Positions 48,989 to 57,270 are shown, numbered from the stretch's first letter. The stretch: DNA of 60,959 nt from JANJUB01 sp964586225 (GCA_964586225.1 CAZPHD010000016.1:1-60959), one strand, 5' to 3'. Notes: generated by a model not told the origin, from the sequence alone. Program-made: numbers and translations.

Positions 48989-49885
48989 TCACCCCGGCAC
49001 GCCAAACAGTCGCATCTCGATCTCACCGTCCTGGCAGATCCACATCGGGAACTCACCCGTCGTGCACGCCGCGCCAAACTCGCCTGTGTTCGACATCGCA
49101 AGCACCACGCACATCATTTCGGTCGACTTGGGCTGGCGGCGGATCATGTGTCGAATGGTCGCGTCACAGGCATCCTGAGGCGACATTCCATTCCGCATAT
49201 GCTCCACCGTCCTGAACGATGCGGCAGCTTTCCAGAGCTCTTCGCCCCAGCCCGTCGCCCCGGCACAGCCGACTTCGTCATCGGCGTAAATGCCCGCACC
49301 CACAATCGGAGAATCACCAATGCGCCCCGGCAGCTTCCAAGCCAGACCGCTCGTCGAAGACGCGGCCACAACATGACCCGGTGCCTCCCAGCCCAGCACC
49401 GTGATCGTATCGCCGTGGTGCTCCTTGTCGCTGAGGGCGTGGACATATTCCTCGGTTCCTTCACGCGGCTTGGCCCGCCACTCGTCGTACCACCGCACAT
49501 TGTCCGCCGTCATCAGGTTCCGCGGCTCAAAGCCCTTGCTCAGGGCAAAGCGGCGCGCCTGCTCCCCGGCGAGCATGACATGGGGCGTCTCTTCGAGCAC
49601 CTTGCGGGCGACTGAGATGACCGGCACAATCCCGCGAACGCCGCATACTGCACCCGCCTCAAGATCGCGCCCATCCATCATCGACGCATCGAGCTCAACC
49701 TCGCCATCGGCATTCGGCAGCGAGCCCAGCCCGATGGCTACAAGCGTCGGATCCAGTTCAGCCGCGATGAGGCCCGCTTCGAGCGCATCGCGAAGCGATC
49801 CGCCCGAGTTACGACGTCCCCACGCGGCATGGATCGCCACATCCCCCGGCTCACGCCAAGTTGCGAGAAGCGTTGTCTTGGCCAT
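48989..49885 (-). CDS. N4-(beta-N-acetylglucosaminyl)-L-asparaginase / Ntn-hydrolase (T2 family)
   Basis: A 298-residue protein. The T2 asparaginase plan is visible: 'DALEAGLIAAELDPTLVAIGLGSLPNADGEVELDASMMDGRDLEAGAVCGVRGIVPVISVARKVLEETPHVMLAGEQA'. Next comes the autocleavage site 'HGDTI', where Thr becomes the catalytic N-terminus, then 'GHVVAASSTSGLAWKLPGRIGDSPIVGAGIYAD' and 'GCAGATGWGEE'. It removes the N-glycan or beta-aspartyl unit from Asn. The ATG shares one base with the stop of the aconitase gene. Confidence 0.9.
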   Translation of the reverse strand: MAKTTLLATWREPGDVAIHAAWGRRNSGGSLRDALEAGLIAAELDPTLVAIGLGSLPNADGEVELDASMMDGRDLEAGAVCGVRGIVPVISVARKVLEETPHVMLAGEQARRFALSKGFEPRNLMTADNVRWYDEWRAKPREGTEEYVHALSDKEHHGDTITVLGWEAPGHVVAASSTSGLAWKLPGRIGDSPIVGAGIYADDEVGCAGATGWGEELWKAAASFRTVEHMRNGMSPQDACDATIRHMIRRQPKSTEMMCVVLAMSNTGEFGAACTTGEFPMWICQDGEIEMRLFGVPG

Positions 49886-52533
49886 CAGTTCGCCAGCAAC
49901 TGCCTTAACACGTATTGGAGGATGCCGCCGTTGCGGTAATACTCCAGCTCTTTCGGGGTGTCGATCCGGACAAGTACGTCGAACGATTTAACGTCGCCGT
50001 TCGCGTCGGTAGCGCGCATGCGAAGTGTCTTGCCCTCGCGGAAGTGAAGGTCCACATTGTAGGCCAGTTCCAGCAACGAAAACTCCTCGGTGCCGTTGAG
50101 CCCGAGCGTCGCCGCGTTCTCACCGGGCATAAACTGGAGCGGCAACACGCCCATCCCGATAAGATTCGAACGGTGGATGCGCTCAAAGCTCTCAGCGAGC
50201 ACAGCCTTGACGCCCAGCAGATACGTTCCCTTTGCCGCCCAATCCCGGCTGGAGCCCGTGCCGTACTCCTTGCCGGCGATCACCAGCAGCTTCGTCTCGC
50301 GCTTGGCGTACCGCTCGGCAGCCTCGAAAATGCTGACCACTTCGCCCGTCGGGTGGTGGACCGTGAAGCCACCTTCGGTTCCCGGCGCGAGCTGGTTCCG
50401 CAGGCGGATGTTCGCAAACGTGCCGCGCACCATAACCTCGTCGTGACCGCGTCGCGAGCCGTAGCTGTTGAAGTCCTTGGGGAGCACCCCGCGCGATTGC
50501 AACCACTCGCCGGCGGGCGAGTTCGCCTTGATCGCGCCCGCGGGAGAGATGTGGTCGGTGGTGATGCTGTCACCCAACAGCGCGAGCACCTTCATCGAGT
50601 TCAGATCTTGCACCTCGCGCGGCGCATAGGCGGTCATGTCGCGGAAGTACGGCGGGTTCTTGATGTAGGTTGACTCATCTTCCCACTCGAATCGACTTCC
50701 GCCGCCCCCGTCAATCTCGGCCCACTTTTCATCCCCCTCGAAGACATCCTCGTATGACGAGACGAACAGCTCTCGACTGACCGCGGCTTCGATCACCGAC
50801 GCAACATCTTCTTGCGAAGGCCAGATGTCGCGAAGGAACACGTCGTTTCCGGCGCCGTCTTTCCCGATCGGATCGTTCTGGAGGTTGATCTCCATCGTCC
50901 CGGCCAGCGCGTAGGCCACGACCAGCGGCGGCGACATCAGGTAGTTCGCCTTAACCTCTTGCTGGACACGCCCCTCGAAGTTGCGGTTGCCGCTGAGGAC
51001 CGAGCAGACGACGAGTTCTTCGTCTTGGACCTGCTTGCTCACCCAGTCGGGCAAAGGTCCGGAGTTGCCGATGCAGGTCGTGCAGCCGTAGCCGACGACG
51101 TGGAAGCCGACCTTCTCGAGATCGTCCAGGAGGTTGGCCTTCTTGAGATACTCAGTCACGACTCGCGAACCCGGAGCCAGCGACGTCTTCACCCACGGCT
51201 TGGGCTGCAGGCCCAGTCGAGCCGCGTTGCGCGCAAGAAGACCCGCCGCGACCATCACCGAGGGGTTGCTGGTGTTGGTGCAGCTCGTGATCGCGGCAAT
51301 AACGACGGAGCCATTGGAGAGCTTCTCTGGCTCAGGCGTAACCGCATCGAGCGCTGGAAATGCGCTGTGGAGCGACTCGCGGGCGAGCCCCAGCTGCACA
51401 CGATCTTGCGGCCGCTTCGGCCCGGCGACCGCCGGTTCGACCGTCGCCAGATCGAGTTCCAAGACGTCGGTGTATTCCGCTTCCGGCGTGTTCTCGTCGA
51501 AGTACATGCCCTGCTCCCGCAAAAACTCCTCGACCAGCTGAATCTGCTCTTCAGATCGTCCGGTCAGCCGCATGTAGCGCAAAGTGATCGCGTCGATCGG
51601 GAAGATGCCGCAGGTTGCGCCGTATTCGGGAGCCATATTGGCGATGGTCGCACGGTCGGCCAGCGGCAGGGTGTGCAATCCGGCGCCGAAGAACTCGACG
51701 AATTTGCCGACGACGCCCTTCTGCCGGAGCATCTCGGTGACGCGCAGAACAAGGTCGGTTGAGGTCGCGCCCTCGCGGAGCTTGCCCGTGAGGCGGAAAC
51801 CGATGACTTGAGGAATCAGCATGCTGATCGGCTGGCCGAGCATCGCCGCCTCGGCCTCGATTCCGCCCACGCCCCAACCCAGCACGCCAAGGCCATTGAC
51901 CATCGTCGTGTGGCTGTCCGTGCCGACCAGGGTGTAGGGATACGCGACGCCTTCATCGTTCACAAACACGACGCGCGATAGATACTCAAGGTTGACTTGG
52001 TGGCAGATGCCCGTGTTCGGCGGCACCACCTTGAAGTTCTTGAGCGCAGACTGGCCCCACTTGAGGAACTGGTAGCGCTCGCGGTTGCGCTCAAACTCCA
52101 GGTCGCGGTTGATGAGAAGGGCGGCTTCGCTACCGTAGGCATCGACCTGGACAGAGTGGTCGATCACAAGCTCGACAGGCTGGAGCGGGTTGATCTTGTT
52201 GGGGTCGCCGCCAAGGTCGGCCATCGCATCGCGCATGGCGGCAAGGTCGACGACGCAAGGGACGCCGGTGAAGTCCTGGAGCAGGACCCGGGCGGGCATG
52301 AAGGCAATTTCGTGACTGGGTTCTGCCTTGGCATCCCAGTTCAGGAGGGCTTCGACATCGGCCTTGGCGACCGTGCCGTTGCCTTCGCATCGGAGGAGAT
52401 TCTCGAGGAGGATTCGGAGGGAGAAGGGGAGCCGGTCGAGCCGATGCCCCTGTTCGACGAGCGTTCGCAGGCGGTAGACGGTGTGTTCTTTTCCGGCCAG
52501 CGAGAGGGTCGCGCGCGCTTGGAAGGAGTTCAT
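49885..52533 (-). CDS. acnA: Aconitate hydratase A
   Basis: An 882-residue protein, normal for AcnA. 'RDAMADLGGDPNKINPLQPVELVIDHSVQVD', 'CHQVNLEYLSRVVF', 'DSHTTMVNGLGVLGWGVGGIEAEAAMLGQP', 'AAITSCTNTSNPSVMVAAGLLARNA' and 'GYGCTTCIGNSGPLP' (the three 4Fe-4S Cys ligands), then the swivel domain with 'SYGSRRGHDEVMVRGTFANIRL' and 'EYGTGSSRDWAAKGT'. It isomerises citrate to isocitrate in the TCA cycle. TATCCT lies 12 nt before the ATG. Confidence 0.96.
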   Translation of the reverse strand: MNSFQARATLSLAGKEHTVYRLRTLVEQGHRLDRLPFSLRILLENLLRCEGNGTVAKADVEALLNWDAKAEPSHEIAFMPARVLLQDFTGVPCVVDLAAMRDAMADLGGDPNKINPLQPVELVIDHSVQVDAYGSEAALLINRDLEFERNRERYQFLKWGQSALKNFKVVPPNTGICHQVNLEYLSRVVFVNDEGVAYPYTLVGTDSHTTMVNGLGVLGWGVGGIEAEAAMLGQPISMLIPQVIGFRLTGKLREGATSTDLVLRVTEMLRQKGVVGKFVEFFGAGLHTLPLADRATIANMAPEYGATCGIFPIDAITLRYMRLTGRSEEQIQLVEEFLREQGMYFDENTPEAEYTDVLELDLATVEPAVAGPKRPQDRVQLGLARESLHSAFPALDAVTPEPEKLSNGSVVIAAITSCTNTSNPSVMVAAGLLARNAARLGLQPKPWVKTSLAPGSRVVTEYLKKANLLDDLEKVGFHVVGYGCTTCIGNSGPLPDWVSKQVQDEELVVCSVLSGNRNFEGRVQQEVKANYLMSPPLVVAYALAGTMEINLQNDPIGKDGAGNDVFLRDIWPSQEDVASVIEAAVSRELFVSSYEDVFEGDEKWAEIDGGGGSRFEWEDESTYIKNPPYFRDMTAYAPREVQDLNSMKVLALLGDSITTDHISPAGAIKANSPAGEWLQSRGVLPKDFNSYGSRRGHDEVMVRGTFANIRLRNQLAPGTEGGFTVHHPTGEVVSIFEAAERYAKRETKLLVIAGKEYGTGSSRDWAAKGTYLLGVKAVLAESFERIHRSNLIGMGVLPLQFMPGENAATLGLNGTEEFSLLELAYNVDLHFREGKTLRMRATDANGDVKSFDVLVRIDTPKELEYYRNGGILQYVLRQLLAN

Positions 52534-52620
52534 AGGTGTGAACTCAGGATACCGCCAATGGGCGGGGCCAGTCGATGTCGCTTTCGAGGGATGGCGACGG
52601 CCCTGCGGCTACGTCGGACC

Positions 52621-52995
52621 TCACTTCCTCCCAAGATCCTCGGCTCGCGGCGCCGTCGGCTTCGTCACGACCACGGCAAAGCTTTCCCCGGCGTTGGCGA
52701 CAAACCAGTAGATCCAGCGACTTGGCCGAACCTGGGCCAACAAGTCATCTAGCCAGACTGGATGCTCATCCGCTAGCATGTCCTGCGATTGCGATGCCGA
52801 TCGAAGCTCCACGTAGTGGACCGATCGCTTCATCGTCTCCACGGAGTGCCAGATTTTGGGCCGGCAATCGGCAGGAAACGTGAGTCGGCGCAACCTGCGA
52901 TACGGCTCCTCAAAGTCCAGCACGAGGCTTCCGTCGGGCTCGTAGCGATCGCTGACCAAGATCGCGTCGGGCCAGTCGTCGAGATCGAACTTCAT
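52621..52995 (-). CDS. Small hypothetical protein between aconitase and LeuA
   Basis: A 124-residue protein starting 1 nt after the LeuA stop. 'MKFDLDDWPDAILVSDRYEPDGSLVLDFEEPYRRLRRLTFPADC' reads as a compact alpha/beta protein. It is followed by 'HPVWLDDLLAQVRPSRWIYWFVANAGESFAVVVTKP'. Not hydrophobic and not low complexity. I do not recognise the family. Close spacing to LeuA suggests it is translated from the same transcript. Confidence 0.65.
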   Translation of the reverse strand: MKFDLDDWPDAILVSDRYEPDGSLVLDFEEPYRRLRRLTFPADCRPKIWHSVETMKRSVHYVELRSASQSQDMLADEHPVWLDDLLAQVRPSRWIYWFVANAGESFAVVVTKPTAPRAEDLGRK

Positions 52996-52996
52996 C

Positions 52997-54142
52997 CTAC
53001 ATCGTCACGAGTTCGCGCAGGTCTTCGTCGCCCACTTCGCTCTTCGTGTCCGCCATCACCAGGAAGTGGTTGTAGAGCTCCTCAAACCGCTCCTCGGTGA
53101 AGCTGAATCCAAGCTCTGCAAGGCGGTGCCGCAGGCCGTGGCGACCCGAGCGCGCTGTCAGAATGATCTCCGACTTCTCCGCGCCAACCAACTCTGGCGC
53201 GATGATCTCGTAGGTTGAGCGCTCCTTGAGCACGCCGTCCTGGTGGATGCCGCTACTGTGAGCGTAGGCATTCGCGCCGACGACGGCCTTGTTGCGCTGG
53301 ACCATCATGCCCGTGAGGCGCGAAACCATCCGCGAGATCGGCAGGAGCTTCTGCGTCTTGATATTGGTTTCGAGCCCGAACAGGTCGCGACGGATGTAGA
53401 GCGCCATCACGACTTCTTCCAGCGACGTGTTCCCCGCGCGCTCGCCGATGCCGTTCACCGTTACCTCGACCTGCCGCGCGCCGCCGAGGACGCCGCCGAG
53501 CGTGTTCGCAGTTGCCATGCCCAGGTCGTTGTGGCAGTGGCACGAGAAGATCGCTTTGTCCGAGTTCGGCACGTTCTCGATAATGCCCTTGATGAGCGCC
53601 TTGTACTCTTCGGGATAGGTGTAGCCCGTGGTGTCGGGCACGTTGATTGTGGTCGCCCCCGCGTTGATGACGGCCTCGACGACCTGATAAACGTAGTCTG
53701 GCTCGGCCCGGCCCGAATCTTCCATGAAGTATTCGATGTTGTCGGTGTACTTGCGAGCGTGCTTGACGGCGTTGACGCCGGTCTCCAGCGCCTGCTCGCG
53801 GGTCATGCGCAACTTGTTCTCGAGATGGTTCTGGCTGACGCCCAGGCCGGTGTGGATGCGCGGATTCTCCGCTCCCTTCAGCGCCTCGCCAGCGACGTCG
53901 ATATCCTTCTCGCGGGCTCGAGTCAGACCACAGATTTGGACGCCGCGAAGCTCTCTGGCGAGCGTCTGGACGGCCTCAAAGTCACCGGGCGACGAGATCG
54001 GGAATCCCGCCTCGATGATATCCACGCCGAGGTCCACGAGGGCATGCCCGATCTCCAATTTTTGGGGCATGGAGAGGCGAACTCCGGGGCTCTGCTCGCC
54101 ATCGCGCAGAGTCGTGTCGAAGACCAGGACGCGGTTGCTCAT
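52997..54142 (-). CDS. leuA: 2-isopropylmalate synthase, short form without regulatory domain
   Basis: A 381-residue protein. 'FDTTLRDGEQSPGVRLSMPQKLEI' (HMGL motif 1), 'DLGVDIIEAGFPISSPGDFEAV', 'CHCHNDLGMATANTLGGVLGGARQVEVTVNGIGERAGNTSLEEVVMALYIRRD' (motif 2, metal-binding HxH and E), 'GIHQDGVLKERSTYEII'. The protein ends just after the subdomain that would link to the allosteric domain. Full-length LeuA is ~510 residues, so leucine feedback through that domain is absent. TATAAT lies 6 nt before the ATG. Homocitrate/citramalate synthases are alternatives but the residue pattern fits LeuA best. Confidence 0.9.
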   Translation of the reverse strand: MSNRVLVFDTTLRDGEQSPGVRLSMPQKLEIGHALVDLGVDIIEAGFPISSPGDFEAVQTLARELRGVQICGLTRAREKDIDVAGEALKGAENPRIHTGLGVSQNHLENKLRMTREQALETGVNAVKHARKYTDNIEYFMEDSGRAEPDYVYQVVEAVINAGATTINVPDTTGYTYPEEYKALIKGIIENVPNSDKAIFSCHCHNDLGMATANTLGGVLGGARQVEVTVNGIGERAGNTSLEEVVMALYIRRDLFGLETNIKTQKLLPISRMVSRLTGMMVQRNKAVVGANAYAHSSGIHQDGVLKERSTYEIIAPELVGAEKSEIILTARSGRHGLRHRLAELGFSFTEERFEELYNHFLVMADTKSEVGDEDLRELVTM

Positions 54143-54148
54143 AGGTTG

Positions 54149-54154
54149 ATTATA
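54149..54154 (-). promoter_or_regulatory. -10 box TATAAT before leuA
   Basis: Perfect consensus TATAAT ends 6 nt before ATG 54142, implying a leaderless leuA transcript. It lies only ~10 bp from the divergent TATGCT of the acetyltransferase gene, so the two promoters overlap. Confidence 0.65.
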
Positions 54155-54163
54155 CGCCCGTGC

Positions 54164-54169
54164 TATGCT
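54164..54169 (+). promoter_or_regulatory. -10 box TATGCT before the acetyltransferase gene
   Basis: GTGCTATGCT ends 5 nt before ATG 54175. It shares the GCTAT-N-CT form seen before the S1/P1 and DUF1385 genes. Confidence 0.5.
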
Positions 54170-54174
54170 CTGGC

Positions 54175-54726
54175 ATGGCGTATGGCTGGGAAGGCGAGAA
54201 GGTGCGGCTGGTGCCGATGGATATGGATCGGCACCTAGAAAACTATCTTGTGTGGCTCAACGACCCCGAGGTCACCGAGTGGTTGCTCATCGGCGACTTT
54301 CCGCTGTCGAGACTCGCCGAGCGAGAGTGGATTGAGCGTGCCGAACGAGGTACAGAGTCGGAGATCCACTTCGCGATCGAAACCCTGGACGGATTGCATA
54401 TCGGCACAAGCGGCATCCACGACATCTCGTGGCGACACCAGACAGGAATGACCGGCACGGTGATCGGGGCGAAGGACATGTGGGGCAAGGGGCTGGGGAC
54501 AGACGCGGCTCGGGTTCGCGCCCGGTATGCGTTTGAGGTCTTGGGCTTACGGCTCTTGACGAGCTCGGTCCTTGATGGGAATGAGCGGTCTTTGCGAATG
54601 CAACTAGCAGCGGGCTACGAGGTCATCGGCCGCGTTCCGGGGCGATATTGGAAGCGCGGCGCGTTTCGCGATGACGTGATGACGTGCGTCACGCGGGAGC
54701 GATGGGAGTCCATCCAAACTTCGTAG
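54175..54726 (+). CDS. GNAT-family N-acetyltransferase (RimJ/RimL-like)
   Basis: A 183-residue protein from ATG 54175 (MAYGWEGEKVRLVPM). 'YLVWLNDPEVTEWLL', 'HFAIETLDGLHIGTSGIHDISWRHQTGMTGTVIGAKDMWGKGLGTDAARVRARYAFEVLGLRLLTSSVLDGNERSLRMQLAAGYEVIGRVPG' follows the Acetyltransf_3 fold: acetyl-CoA-binding 'GKGLGTDA' (Q/RxxGxA type) and 'N.RS....AGYE..G'. It may acetylate a ribosomal protein N-terminus, an aminoglycoside or another amine; the substrate is not determinable. Divergent from leuA. Confidence 0.87.
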   Translation: MAYGWEGEKVRLVPMDMDRHLENYLVWLNDPEVTEWLLIGDFPLSRLAEREWIERAERGTESEIHFAIETLDGLHIGTSGIHDISWRHQTGMTGTVIGAKDMWGKGLGTDAARVRARYAFEVLGLRLLTSSVLDGNERSLRMQLAAGYEVIGRVPGRYWKRGAFRDDVMTCVTRERWESIQTS

Positions 54727-54797
54727 TCGCCCGTTGAATCGTGCCGGCGTAAAGCCGTCTGCAGAGTACGAGGCATCCCTGCGCTACGTGAGCAAGG

Positions 54798-55304
54798 TTA
54801 GAGTTCGCCGCAGTCGACGATCTCGATCTTCTTCGTCGTGGCCCCGCTCCGCGAGCCAAAGCTCTCGATCTTCTTCACCACATCCATGCCGTTTACAACC
54901 GAGCCGAAGACCACGTGCTTGCCATCCAGCCACTCGGTCTTGACCGTGCACAGAAAGAACTGGGAGCCATTCGTGTTCGGACCAGCGTTCGCCATGCTGA
55001 GGACGCCGGGGCCGGTGTGCTTTAAGGCGAAGTTCTCGTCCTCGAACTTCGCGCCATAAATCGACTTTCCGCCCGTGCCGTTGTGGTTCGTGAAGTCGCC
55101 GCCTTGGCACATGAACTCGGGGATGACGCGATGGAACGACGAACCCTTGAATCCGTAGCCGTGCTCGCCCGTGCAGAGCGCGCGGAAGTTCTCACTCGTC
55201 TTCGGAACCACGTCGGTGCGGAGCTCCATCTCGATTCGCCCGAGAGGCTCGCCGTCGGCGGCGACATCAAAGAAGACGACAGGTAGCTTGGGTTCGTTGG
55301 ACAT
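54798..55304 (-). CDS. Peptidyl-prolyl cis-trans isomerase, cyclophilin A type
   Basis: A 168-residue cytoplasmic protein. 'VVFFDVAADGEPLGRIEMELRTDVVPKTSENFRALCTGEHGYGFKGSSFHRVIPEFMCQGGDFTNHNGTGGKSIYG', 'GVLSMANAGPNTNGSQFFLCTVKTEWLDGKHVVFG' gives nearly the full eukaryotic-type cyclophilin catalytic set, including the Trp (TEWLDGKH) that most bacterial cyclophilins lack. TACCAT lies 7 nt before the ATG. Confidence 0.94.
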   Translation of the reverse strand: MSNEPKLPVVFFDVAADGEPLGRIEMELRTDVVPKTSENFRALCTGEHGYGFKGSSFHRVIPEFMCQGGDFTNHNGTGGKSIYGAKFEDENFALKHTGPGVLSMANAGPNTNGSQFFLCTVKTEWLDGKHVVFGSVVNGMDVVKKIESFGSRSGATTKKIEIVDCGEL

Positions 55305-55326
55305 CGTAGGGATGGTACCCGCGGCA

Positions 55327-55716
55327 CTAGTTTTCCAGGCGCGGGCCGACGTTACCGGTCAGGCGCAGAATGCTGTAGATCATCAGCGCCGCTTCAAGAC
55401 CAACGCCAAGACCGTTGCCGCCGCTGAGGTTCGACAGGGTTGCCAATCCAAACACGATCGCGCCGAGCAAGAAGCCCCACCGCTTGCCCTGAAGCATGCC
55501 GAACCCGGCCACAACACCCAGGACGCTACTGCCGATGACGAGCATGAGCACGACACCGACGATCGCTCCTGCCGCCAACCCGGGAACCGCGCCCGCCGTT
55601 AGTCCGGCCGCCGCGAGCACCGAAGCTAGCCCGGCAACGAACGCCACGCAACAAATGTTGATCACGATCGCAACGAGGCCGGCCACCTTGTCCCAAACGA
55701 AGTCGCTGTTGTTCAC
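55327..55716 (-). CDS. Small hypothetical membrane protein
   Basis: A 129-residue, Ala/Gly/Val-rich protein from GTG 55716. Three or four hydrophobic spans: 'VAGLVAIVINICCVAFVAGLASVLAAAG', 'GLAAGAIVGVVLMLVIGSSVLGVVAGFGMLQG', 'GFLLGAIVFGLATLS', 'LEAALMIYSILRL'. 'GMLQGKRWGFLLG...IYSILRLTGNVGPRL' resembles the C-terminal part of the 59789-60220 protein ('GTWKGQRWAFWTV...IAYCGLRLAEALGPRL'), so the two are distant relatives. AAGGAT upstream could be its Shine-Dalgarno sequence. Confidence 0.7.
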   Translation of the reverse strand: MNNSDFVWDKVAGLVAIVINICCVAFVAGLASVLAAAGLTAGAVPGLAAGAIVGVVLMLVIGSSVLGVVAGFGMLQGKRWGFLLGAIVFGLATLSNLSGGNGLGVGLEAALMIYSILRLTGNVGPRLEN

Positions 55717-55904
55717 ATCGATCCTTACGTTTCACGCTGGCACAGGGATTCAAGGTCCCAGTCTCACGGCAACGACTTCACAAGCGTGGCCAGCTTAGCC
55801 AAGGTTGGCGCTACTAAAGGTGACATCGCCGGGGGCAAGGGTCAGGAGCAGAATCGCGGAGATCATGGCCGATTCTGGCACACGCCGTGGCATACTCAAC
55901 ATCG

Positions 55905-56579
55905 ATGAGACATGAACTTCTCTATCGGCCCACGTTTTCGGCGGCCCGTGTGATGTTAGATCCCGGTGATGCGGTTCGTGCCGAGTCCGGGGCGATGGTC
56001 AGCATGTCGGCGACCATCACGATTGACTCGAAAGTGACCGGCGGACTCGGTAAAGCGTTTGGCCGGTTGCTCGGCGGCGAGAGCCTGTTTCAGACCACGT
56101 TTACCGCGACCCATGGCCCCGGCGAAGTGGTCTTGGCGCCCAGCTCTTTGGGAGACATTATCTCGCTCGAACTGACGGGTGGACCCGGCTACATGTTGAC
56201 CAGCGGGTGCTTTCTGGCGAGCGACCTCAGCGTTCAGTTGGAGACTCGGGTGAGTGGTCGGGGCTTCTTTGCTGGAGAGGGGCTCTTCTTGATGCGTGTG
56301 TCTGGAGCGGGCACGGTACTGACGAGCGCTTTCGGGGCGATCCACGCATTGCAACTGGCACCTGGACAGACCTACGTCGTGGACACCGGACACATTGTGG
56401 CGTTCACCGAAACGATGAACTATCAGGTTCGCACGGTGACGCGGGGGTTGCTGGCATCCTTTACGTCGGGCGAGGGGTTTGTCGCTGAGTTCATGGGCCC
56501 CGGTATCCTGTATCTGCAGACGCGCGCGCCGCAGAGCTTTGGACCATGGATCAGTCAATACGTGCCACGGGGTTCGTAG
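55905..56579 (+). CDS. AIM24 / TIGR00266 family protein
   Basis: A 224-residue protein from ATG 55905 (MRHELLYRPTFSAARVML); a GTG 18 bp upstream is in frame but follows a -10-like CATACT. 'PGDAVRAESGAMVSMSATITIDSKVTGGLGKAFGRLLGGESLFQTTFTATHGPGEVVLAPSSLGDIISLEL', 'GCFLASDLSVQLETRVS', 'GAGTVLTSAFGAIHALQLAPGQTYVVDTGHIVAFTE', 'GFVAEFMGPGILYLQTRAP' match the family throughout (double-stranded beta-helix). Its bacterial role is unknown. The last 34 bp overlap the TlpA-like gene. Confidence 0.9.
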   Translation: MRHELLYRPTFSAARVMLDPGDAVRAESGAMVSMSATITIDSKVTGGLGKAFGRLLGGESLFQTTFTATHGPGEVVLAPSSLGDIISLELTGGPGYMLTSGCFLASDLSVQLETRVSGRGFFAGEGLFLMRVSGAGTVLTSAFGAIHALQLAPGQTYVVDTGHIVAFTETMNYQVRTVTRGLLASFTSGEGFVAEFMGPGILYLQTRAPQSFGPWISQYVPRGS

Positions 56580-57034
56580 CCCTGCTTCTCCTTGTCGGCG
56601 GGTGCGCCAAGCCCGTCGACAAGGTTGTCGTTCCGGCGGACTTCACGGTCGAAACCATCGGTCCTCCGGTTGAGAAGGTGTCGCTCCAGGATCACCGCGG
56701 GAAGTATGTCCTGCTTGATTTTTGGGCGACATGGTGCCCACCGTGTCGGGAGACGATGCCTCAGATCGAGGAGCTCTACCGGCAGTACAAGGGCAAGGTC
56801 GCCTTTATGGCGATTTCGGATGAGGCACGAGCCGACCTTCGGCCGTTCATGTCGACAACCAAGTTGACGTATCCGTTCTACGTGGACATCGACGGCAAAG
56901 CGCAGGAGTCACTCGAAGTGGATGCGATTCCGCGACTGGTTATCATTGACCCCGAGGGCAAAGTGGTGTTCGACGAGTCGGGAGCACCGCTTGATCTCGC
57001 TAGGATTCGCAAGGTTCTTGACCGAGCGAAGTAG
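56546..57034 (+). CDS. TlpA/ResA-like thiol-disulfide lipoprotein
   Basis: A 162-residue protein with a lipoprotein signal (GFVALLLLVGGCAKP, Cys20). 'LQDHRGKYVLLDFWATWCPPCRETMPQIEELYRQYKGKVAFMAISDE' carries the redox-active CPPC. 'DAIPRLVIIDPEGKVVFDESG' contains the cis-Pro loop (IPR). These periplasmic reductases donate electrons to cytochrome c maturation or other Cys proteins. It starts 34 bp inside the AIM24 gene, so the two are coupled. Confidence 0.9.
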   Translation: MDQSIRATGFVALLLLVGGCAKPVDKVVVPADFTVETIGPPVEKVSLQDHRGKYVLLDFWATWCPPCRETMPQIEELYRQYKGKVAFMAISDEARADLRPFMSTTKLTYPFYVDIDGKAQESLEVDAIPRLVIIDPEGKVVFDESGAPLDLARIRKVLDRAK

Positions 57035-57040
57035 GGATAG

Positions 57041-57084
57041 TTCGGATTGGTTCGGATTGGTTCGGATTGGTTCGGGTTTGTTCG
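57041..57084. repeat. Left arm: tandem 10-bp units (ttcggattgg)
   Basis: Four full 10-nt units (three identical, one degenerate) starting 7 nt after the TlpA-like stop. The reverse complement pattern forms an array at 57202-57270. Confidence 0.88.
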
Positions 57085-57138
57085 AGGTGCTGCCTTGTTG
57101 AGCGCATCGAGATGGAGGGTTGGATCGCACGAGGTACT

Positions 57139-57181
57139 ACCCCTCCCGCCCTTCGGGCACCCTCCCCTCGTGAGGGGAGGG
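57139..57181. repeat. GC-rich double hairpin between the 10-bp arrays
   Basis: CCTCCCGCCCTTCGGGC and CCCTCCCCTCGTGAGGGGAGGG make two adjacent stems. Different in sequence from the 57-bp repeat but similar in being a GC-rich palindrome. Confidence 0.7.
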
Positions 57182-57201
57182 ATTCAACTCCGATACGACT
57201 A

Positions 57202-57270
57202 GCCCGAACCAATCCGAACAAACCCGAACCAACCCGAACCAATCCGAGCAACCCGAACCAACCCGAACAA
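57202..57270. repeat. Right arm: inverted tandem 10-bp units (ccgaaccaat)
   Basis: About seven units of CCGAACCAAT/CCGAACCAAC type in the opposite orientation to 57041-57084, ending 5 nt before the EpsI stop codon. Left and right arms can pair over at least 40 nt. Confidence 0.88.

Noticed and set aside
57041..57270. CRISPR-like array
   Set aside because: Units are 10 bp with no unique spacers and the two halves are inverted, so this is not a CRISPR.
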